This document shows positions 57,325 to 64,000 of a stretch of 64,000 nt of DNA, piece after piece. The notes under the pieces were generated by a model. That model searched no databases. It worked only from the letters and a program-made list of their open reading frames with translations, and had not been told where the DNA came from. The position numbers and the translations under genes are program-made. The DNA comes from Coriaria nepalensis. Lineage: Eukaryota; Streptophyta; Magnoliopsida; Cucurbitales; Coriariaceae. The stretch spans positions 4,228,501-4,292,500 of the forward strand of contig CP114484.1 of NCBI GenBank assembly GCA_027186245.1, in the 5' to 3' direction. Position 1 is the stretch's first letter, and each line of letters opens with the position of its first letter.

Positions 57325-58520
57325 CCTCAAAACTTAGGGAAATATTCTCAAAGTTTGTATTATATAATAATATATATAAATATTATATTTCATGAAATAA
57401 CCTTTTGGTTAGACAAATACTAAATTTTCAATTTCAATTAATTTCTAATTCCATTAGTGAAATTGAAATTAAAATTCCAACCTCCCGTATCCACTTTCAA
57501 TTCCAAAAACCAAACAATGAAAATGAAATCAATAAAGGAGCTCAAGTGAAACTAGCGACATCAGACAAGAAACGATTTTAGGAGAAAGAAAAAAAAATAT
57601 ATATACTAATTCACATTTCTTAGATATAAGGCCCAAGTGACTGTACTGTGATACCAATAGGCCGAGTCTAAGAGGATTGACCTGGTGGCCCATATCAATG
57701 AACAAGGCCCATTATAGATTTTGTCACCTTGAATCGTTCCCAATCCATCAAAGAATCCAAAGAAGGATTTGAAATTGTGTCTGTACGCGTTCCAACGTCA
57801 TGTGGTTACGTCTCCATTGTCTCTCTGACCATTAAAACAACGTTGAGTTCCACTCTTTCAGAAATATGTCAGTAAATTTTGTTGGGTTATTGGGCGACTT
57901 CTGAAGTGGCCCATCATCAAACACCACCCCAAAATGGCTCCAGCACTATTCATGTCAAGAGAATATATATCATACCCTTTTTTTAATGTTAATTATTGGA
58001 CATATTGTAACATAAATTTTTGGATCGTATAGAATTTGATATGAAAAATAATATACAAATTTAATATTTATAATTATAATGAACAGTTTATAAAATATAT
58101 ATTTATAATTATAATTCATAAATATATATTAAAGCATCTTTTTTACAAAAATACCTTCATTTAGGCAATTGTCCCTAAATCAAAAATTCGATTTTGAGTT
58201 TCGTTCTAATCATTACCAAATTGATAAAATTATAATTTAAGAGTGAAAAATAAAACCTTAATAAATATAAAATTCCTGTCAAATTAGTTCACATAGTCCG
58301 ACACTAAGACTTTCAATAAATAGAGAGGGAAAAAAAAGGTTGAAAAACAAAAAAGGGAGAAATTTATATCGTACAAATTGAAGTTATTACAGCTGCCTTT
58401 CTATTACAGGTCGCGACTATAAATCATAAAACACCACATTGTTAAAAGATTAGAAACACATTATAAGCTCAAAAATTATTAGTGAAATTCCAATTTGACC
58501 CCCTATTCTTCTTATTTCAT
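56260..58520. other. Spacer downstream of the IQD gene
   Basis: A (TA)n microsatellite lies at 57,287-57,319. A poorly defined stretch at 56,400-56,960 may be old retroelement sequence but carries no recognisable domain. The last 120 bp before 58,521 probably hold the IQD 3' UTR. Confidence 0.35.
57287..57319. repeat. (TA)n microsatellite
   Basis: About 16 uninterrupted TA units. Confidence 0.95.
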
Positions 58521-60154
58521 TCATCCAAGTCCTCTGTAACTGTCTCTCCTCTCTAGGTTCCTCAAATACTCGGAGGGTTTCTGAATCTCACCCATCACAG
58601 CATTCTTGCAACTAATAGTTTCTTGCACTTGTGAACAAGACCTTTGCATCCTGACCCCACTGAAACTACTTCTAGACTCCATCAATTCATTAAGCGAAAG
58701 CCTTTTCTTTATCCCCGGCTCTGGCCGCTGTTTAGGTGCACTATGAGATCTCAATTTCGCCTTAAAAGATTGAGTATCTGCCATATAGTTCGGAAAATTC
58801 ATGTACCCTCTAAAAACATTGTCCCCGCAGAGGCTCTTTGAAGGAGTAATAGCTGGGGCCAATCTAGGTGTACTTTGCGCGGTAGAGAATCTATATTCTT
58901 CTCCAAGTACGCCCCGATCAGAATCTTGGAAATTCCGGAAATTTGGGATTGATAATCGAGATGGGGTTCGACATGGGAGTGGAGACGATATAGCTTGGTG
59001 AAATTGGCTATATGGATCGTCACTAAAATCAGAAAGTGAAGCGTTTGTTGTCCTACGGGACCGTGATTTAGGCCTAGTACCTGTATCAACTTCCACGATT
59101 TTCGGGCTTTCGTCAAAAGGGTTAATTGTTGCGGCTGTGGTTGTTGTGGTTATTGTGTCAAGTGAAGCAGAGAGTCTTCTGCTGTGTAATGAAGAAGCTG
59201 TGTGTTCACTTTTTGTATCATCAAATCTCTCCTGCAAGATTAAATATTTTAGAGAGTGAACTATTAGTTACATTTGAGACGTCAGGGTTCGCTTGGAAGT
59301 ATTTCTTGCTTGTCCAGTTTGAACTCAAAATTCAGTTTAGACCCACAAAATATAACTCCAATTTACAATTCTACCTTCGCCTCCGAGGGCTACCTTCCAA
59401 CTCTGATTCATCACCCCTGGCGTATGTTACCGTGTATAATAAATGATTAGAAAAACAAATAAAAGATCAAGCTTGAGACTTAACCATGGATTTTCTGGCT
59501 TGGATATCAGTTCTAATGTTGATTTCGTTCTCGAAAATCTTACGAGCCCGTTGAGAACGAACACTTGCTTGAACTCTAATCAAAGCTTGCATACTGTGAA
59601 GAGTTGCTGTTGCTTGCTTTCTCACTAAATACCCTCTAACAAGTGCTTGTATTTTCACTAATCCTTTTAGTGCTCTCAGAGCTTTTCTAGCCTGCAAATA
59701 AAAGTTTCCCAGGAACCAAACAAGTCAAAGAAAATAGTAAAAAGTTTCAACTATGAGGACATAGCTTTCTCGATATTTATTTTTAGACCCCACTTACAAG
59801 ATAACCTCTGAACAGAGTTTGAATCTTCACCGCAGCCCATCTTTCACGGCCACCACCGAACAGCGTGCCTCTGCCGTGACTAGTGAGTCTCACTACTTCC
59901 ACAGCCGCTTGCGCGGCTGCAACCGCAGCGTCCGCCGCCGCGGCTGTGGCTGCAGCTACTGCTATCGCATGCTTGCTCTGTTCCTTCTCTGTTTCTGAGT
60001 AGTAGGACCTAATCCAGGCAGCTTCGGCTGCTGATATATTAGGCGGTATGGTCGCCGGGTTGTGGCAGAGACCACTGGAGTTTGAATTTTTCCTGTGGTC
60101 CTTGTCTTTCCTTATCCCAAATAAGCTCTTCAGCCACCTTGTTGCTCTGCCCAT
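58521..60154 (-). CDS. IQ67-domain (IQD) calmodulin-binding protein
   Basis: Plant scaffold that binds calmodulin through IQ motifs and commonly sits on microtubules, membranes or in the nucleus. Three minus-strand exons, 60,154-59,798, 59,691-59,485 and 59,231-58,521, give 424 residues. The start [19 protein letters not shown] is the standard IQD opening. The 36 upstream in-frame codons are therefore taken as leader. An Ala-rich helix ([20 protein letters not shown]) precedes the IQ67 region (about 105-170): [34 protein letters not shown], and [15 protein letters not shown]. The first intron interrupts this region, as is typical. The C-terminal half is Ser/Arg-rich, with a DUF4005-like block ([24 protein letters not shown]). 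No lesion is seen. Confidence 0.95.
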
Positions 60155-61912
60155 TTTCTCGGCGGTTTGCGTTGGGAGAAAATGATAGTAAATTTGGACA
60201 GGAGGGAGAGGAAAATGGTGAGGATGGGATGGATTTATTGGCGGAGTGAGAAAATATTTCAAGTGTTTATAATTTTTTTTTATTTTTTTTTGAACTTTTG
60301 AAAAGGGGGAAAATTGGCTATTCGTTCGTGGAAGAAAATTTTAAAAAGAAAAAGGACTGGGAAACACTGTCATTGCCTCGTGAAGATATGCGTTAGATGA
60401 CAAAAACAGGAAGCTGGAACATAACATGAAATCGCTGGGCACACCTGCGCGAATATTTTGAGATTTTTAATATAAATATGACTTTTATATCAATATTAAA
60501 TAAGTTAAGATTATTAATATAAATTTAATTTTTTAATATTAATCATGAATTTGAATTATATTTTAAAATTTTATGTTTTAAATATGAGTTGTGTAATTTA
60601 ATTATATTTAAAATGATTTAAGTTAATATAATTTATCTAATAATTAAATTAATATATATTATAATAAACTTAAAATATAACTATCTATATGTTTATAATT
60701 ATATAACCTAACATAAATTTACAAAAATAAAACTAACCAACATCAATACATAACATACTTTTAGAAAGACGTGGTGCTTTCTTGGTGGCTATTAACTTCT
60801 TTTTTTTAAATTTTTTTTTGTCTTAATTTATAATACGGGCTATTGTGTTATTACTAATTTCTACATTATTTAGAGAGGGAAATGTCCTCTAATGAAAAAA
60901 TAAGTGATGCACTATTATTACTAGACACATCATGTTAGCATTTTTTTTAGTCAATTATCATTTTTAACTATCATTTCAAAAATTCGAACAAATCAAAACA
61001 TTACCAAAAAACCGAAATGATCATCCGTGCGCATCTCCAACAAAACCATAATCGGATCAGCTATCGAGGATGGAAAAGGTGTTGTTGCATTGCATTAGTT
61101 GAGGAGGAGGCGGCGGCAGACCAAAGAGGAAGGAAAATGATAGTGGGAGGAGAGGAGAGGGCAAAGAGCACATAGAACAGTGGCGGCATCAGGCGGATAG
61201 CGGAGGATGAAGCGTCAGGTGATGGTGGGCTCTGGTTTTCCTCGGCGCCAGTGCAAGTCTGTTTTTTGCAAGCGCAAATTCAAATTTTTTTTAAGAGTAT
61301 ATAATGGTATTTGATATGTCAGATGATGTGTACCCATCACCCGACATATCAAATACTCGCAAAAAATTGGTCAGATTAAGTACTCTATCTAACCAATTTT
61401 TGTGGGTAGTTATCTAATCTGTAACTGACATTATTTCTTCGGATCAAAATGGATAGAGTCGAGTACATATATATTACTCAATCATAATTTATATTTACAA
61501 TTTCAACTCAATTAATATTTATATAAAAGTTAAATTTATATTAACAATCTCAAAATCTATATTTGGGACCGTCAGATTAAATCGGACAATCAAAATATTT
61601 GCGCAGGCATACTTGTTGAATTAAAAAAGATTTAGATAATGAACTTTGGTGGGAAAATTTAAAAAGATAGCTAAAAAAAACAAGTAATAATAAAAGGAAC
61701 TTTGTACAAGGAAGTTTCAGATAATGATTTTTTTTAAGGCAATCTAGAACTCATACACACGGTGTGCAAAACTTACTTTAACATGTAACGAGTTAAATCC
61801 GCGAATTTAACATGTATTGAGTTAGTTATGGATTTAATCTAAACTTAATCTAAAGAAATTGATTGAAAATTGAAAAAAAAAAAAAAAACTAGCCAAATCC
61901 AACTAAATAAAA

Positions 61913-61961
<49 letters not shown>

Positions 61962-62340
61962 GAATAAACGATCTTTGAATTTATTTTATTTGCTATTTGA
62001 AATTTATTTTCCCATTCATCTTTTGATTGGGTACAGAGAAGATTTCAAAAAATAGTGATACTTAGGGTTGGCCACGTAAATAGCCTGAACCCGAGATACC
62101 TGACCAATACACACTTCTACACACTCCTACCAAAATGATGTGGGATTCTAAGTGGGAGAATATTATTCTCAACCTAAAGAGGCACACTCATGATCAAATT
62201 TTAGTTGAGTGAGGTTTGTCTTATCTTATAATCATCTAATCTAGTATGGACTGCTTGACAATAGTTCGAACTAGTGTAATTACCATTGGAATAATAATAG
62301 TAATAATAATGTTTTTTTTTTTTTTTTTTTTATCTTTTTC
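60155..62340. other. Spacer upstream of the IQD gene
   Basis: The IQD promoter and 5' leader lie within the first few hundred bases. 61,070-61,260 is an unexplained G-rich island (GGAGGAGGCGGCGGCAG, GGGAGGAGAGGAGAGG) with no long open frame. An (AT)n microsatellite covers about 61,920-61,956 and a poly-T run about 62,312-62,330. No gene is supportable. Confidence 0.35.
61920..61956. repeat. (AT)n microsatellite
   Basis: About 18 AT units following a poly-A run. Confidence 0.95.
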
Positions 62341-62359
62341 ATTTTTTACGTAATTTAAA

Positions 62360-63000
62360 AAAAGAAACTATGATAAACTTGTCAAATTTTGAAATAATTA
62401 TAATAAATACCTTAAATTTTTATAAATATAATGAACTTTTTGTTTGAAATTTTAATTATAATGAATCTCCTAATTTTGTATCAAACTATTTTAGAATTTT
62501 AAAAACTTTTATTTTAGACCCCCAAATTTTTATTCTATATTATTTAAACCAATTTTATTATTTTAAATCAATCTTTTATTTTTACACCCATTCGCCACCA
62601 CTCCACCAACTACTTTATTGCCGCCGACCACTGTCTTAAATATTCTAAAATCTAAAATAGATAAACTAAAATTTTGTATTTATTTCTAAATTGATATTCA
62701 AATGGTGCGAACCAATTATCGAACTTCGACGAACATAAAGAAAGAGAGATTTTTTTGATAAAGAATAATAATCTTATAAGTAGAAAATATAAAAATAAAA
62801 TTTAATAGTTTAAATATGAACACAAAATTTTTCAATTATCTAATTGAGAATTTAAAATATTTTTGGCAGCAATGGCAATTATAAAAAAATTAGTGAAAGT
62901 GATGATGAAATAATATAAAAATAAAAGATAATTAAAAAAAATTAAATTATATAAATTTTAAATTTTAAGGAATAAAGATTAATTTTAAAATTTTAAATAA
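62360..63000. repeat. Diverged relative of the 52.7-53.4 kb repeat
   Basis: It shares, in order, TAATTATAATAAATA, AATTATAATGAA(A)TCTC, an AT-rich stretch, then CACCC...CGCCACCA.TCCACCA...TTTATTGCCG...GAC with the copy at 52,670-53,010. The right-hand half is more eroded. This indicates a small dispersed family. Confidence 0.5.
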
Positions 63001-63495
63001 CGGAATCAAGCTGATTGTTTCCCACATTTAAAAAAAAGAAAAAAAAAAGAAAAAGAAAAAAGAGAGAGATATGAAAAGAAAGAGAGAGGAGGCCTCAACT
63101 TACTACTTTTATGGAGTGACGTGTCCTTAAAGAAAAGATACCTCAGCCATGGCTGCCACTGACTCCCTCGTGAAACCCCCAAATTCCTTTTATCTTTTTC
63201 TTTTTATTTAACAGAAATATTTATTTATTTTTATCACCCCCACGTAATAAATCCCCATCCCAGATAAGTACCCATCTTCTACAGTTATTATTGTTTTTTT
63301 TATCCCACTTCATATAATTATTTGTCTTTGAGTACAGTTTGTGAAGTAAATTAGAGATTGAGGTTTTGAAAAGAAAAAAAAAAAAATACACCCACATGTT
63401 ATACCATTACATAATTAACTATCTCAATTCCATAATTAATTCAACACTAAATTAAATGCTATTATCATCTTTTCTTAAAGAAAAAAAAAATATAT

Positions 63496-63531
<36 letters not shown>

Positions 63532-64000
63532 TTCTATGACATATTTTTTATTGGATTAAAACTAAAATAGTGGTTAATATTTTAATATTCAATAATTATA
63601 AGTTAATATCGAATGATTTTCAGTATTTAATAATTATAATATTAAATAATTATTGAATGGGTTTAGTATTCAAAATTAATACACACTAAGAAAGTAGAAA
63701 AAATTACACATTAAAATTTACATATGGAAGCAAAAAATTAATCCACCCTTGGATTCTTCGTACGTTGCATTTTTTGTTTCATAGCTCTCCGGTCCCAAAA
63801 ATCCAAAAAGTACTTCTGATTGGATCTGTTTCTTGCAAAGAGGAAAAAAAACAGAGAGCAGAAGAATCTATATGCTGATGATAGTCATCTATGCATGCAT
63901 AGCTAATGCTATCATTTCTTTTTTTTTTTTTTCTTTTTCATTAATATTTTCAGGTTAGGTTTTTACAGTGAATATTTTCAGAATTCGTTTTCACAATTAC
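63001..64000. other. AT-rich spacer at the right edge
   Basis: A purine tract (63,027-63,090), an (AT)n microsatellite (about 63,499-63,529) and several poly-A/T runs. No open frame or domain is recognisable to the window end. Confidence 0.35.

Noticed and set aside
58799..59116. 105-codon minus-strand frame overlapping the IQD gene
   Set aside because: It is an out-of-frame shadow of IQD exon 3, whose frame is fixed by splicing and the conserved C-terminal block.
61870..62055. Lys/Ile/Tyr-repeat open frame
   Set aside because: It is a translation of poly-A and the (AT)n microsatellite.
1..64000. A new defence, biosynthetic or RNA-guided system
   Set aside because: All confident genes belong to known plant families and everything else is retroelement or AT-rich spacer. 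I found no clustered unknown genes, repeat-spacer array or conserved RNA structure that would support one. I also noticed no tRNA or rRNA gene, though a covariance-model search was not possible.

Overview
The window reads as nuclear DNA of a eudicot plant. Long AT-rich spacers and many nested, decayed Ty1/copia retrotransposons surround seven intron-containing genes that belong to recognisable plant families: profilin, a GPI-anchored GH17 beta-1,3-glucanase with an X8 domain, an OXIDATIVE STRESS 3-like protein, arginyl-tRNA synthetase, VPS15, a pectin methylesterase and an IQ67-domain (IQD) protein. Exon boundaries given below were worked out by hand from GT/AG sites and reading-frame continuity. 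For all seven genes the exon sum is a multiple of three and ends in a stop codon. I cannot name the species.

Layout. 1-11,583: an old plus-strand copia element (A). It holds a tandem duplication of its LTR-leader-gag segment and was split by a younger minus-strand copia element (B, 3,445-9,183) flanked by a perfect 5-bp target duplication. 12,288-13,710: profilin (+). 14,541-17,028: GH17 glucanase (-), tail to tail with profilin. 18,650-23,280: a graveyard with an Sm D2-like fragment, an LTR remnant, and a hAT-type transposase pseudogene split by a copia fragment (D). 25,720-26,502: OXS3-like gene (+). 27,477-37,692: arginyl-tRNA synthetase (-, 18 exons), whose tenth intron carries a complete but decayed copia element (C, 29,994-34,944). 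38,480-39,990: copia fragment E (-). 41,734-49,111: VPS15 (+, 11 exons). 50,343-52,334: pectin methylesterase (+). 52,670-58,500: repeats, including a fold-back element, a copia RT scrap and an LTR-like stretch. 58,521-60,154: IQD gene (-). 60,155-64,000: AT-rich spacer with microsatellites and a second copy of the fold-back family.

The genes do not form a pathway. The glucanase and pectinesterase act on the cell wall, profilin and IQD proteins on actin or calmodulin-linked scaffolding, VPS15 on the class III PI3-kinase complex, and arginyl-tRNA synthetase on translation. I see no operon, CRISPR array, biosynthetic cluster or other evident new system. The most unusual structures are in the mobile elements: a 14-nt perfect inverted complement linking the LTR and leader of element B where a standard primer-binding site should be, the tandem LTR-gag duplication in A, the unusual LTR ends of C, and a fold-back element with a diverged second copy about 10 kb away.
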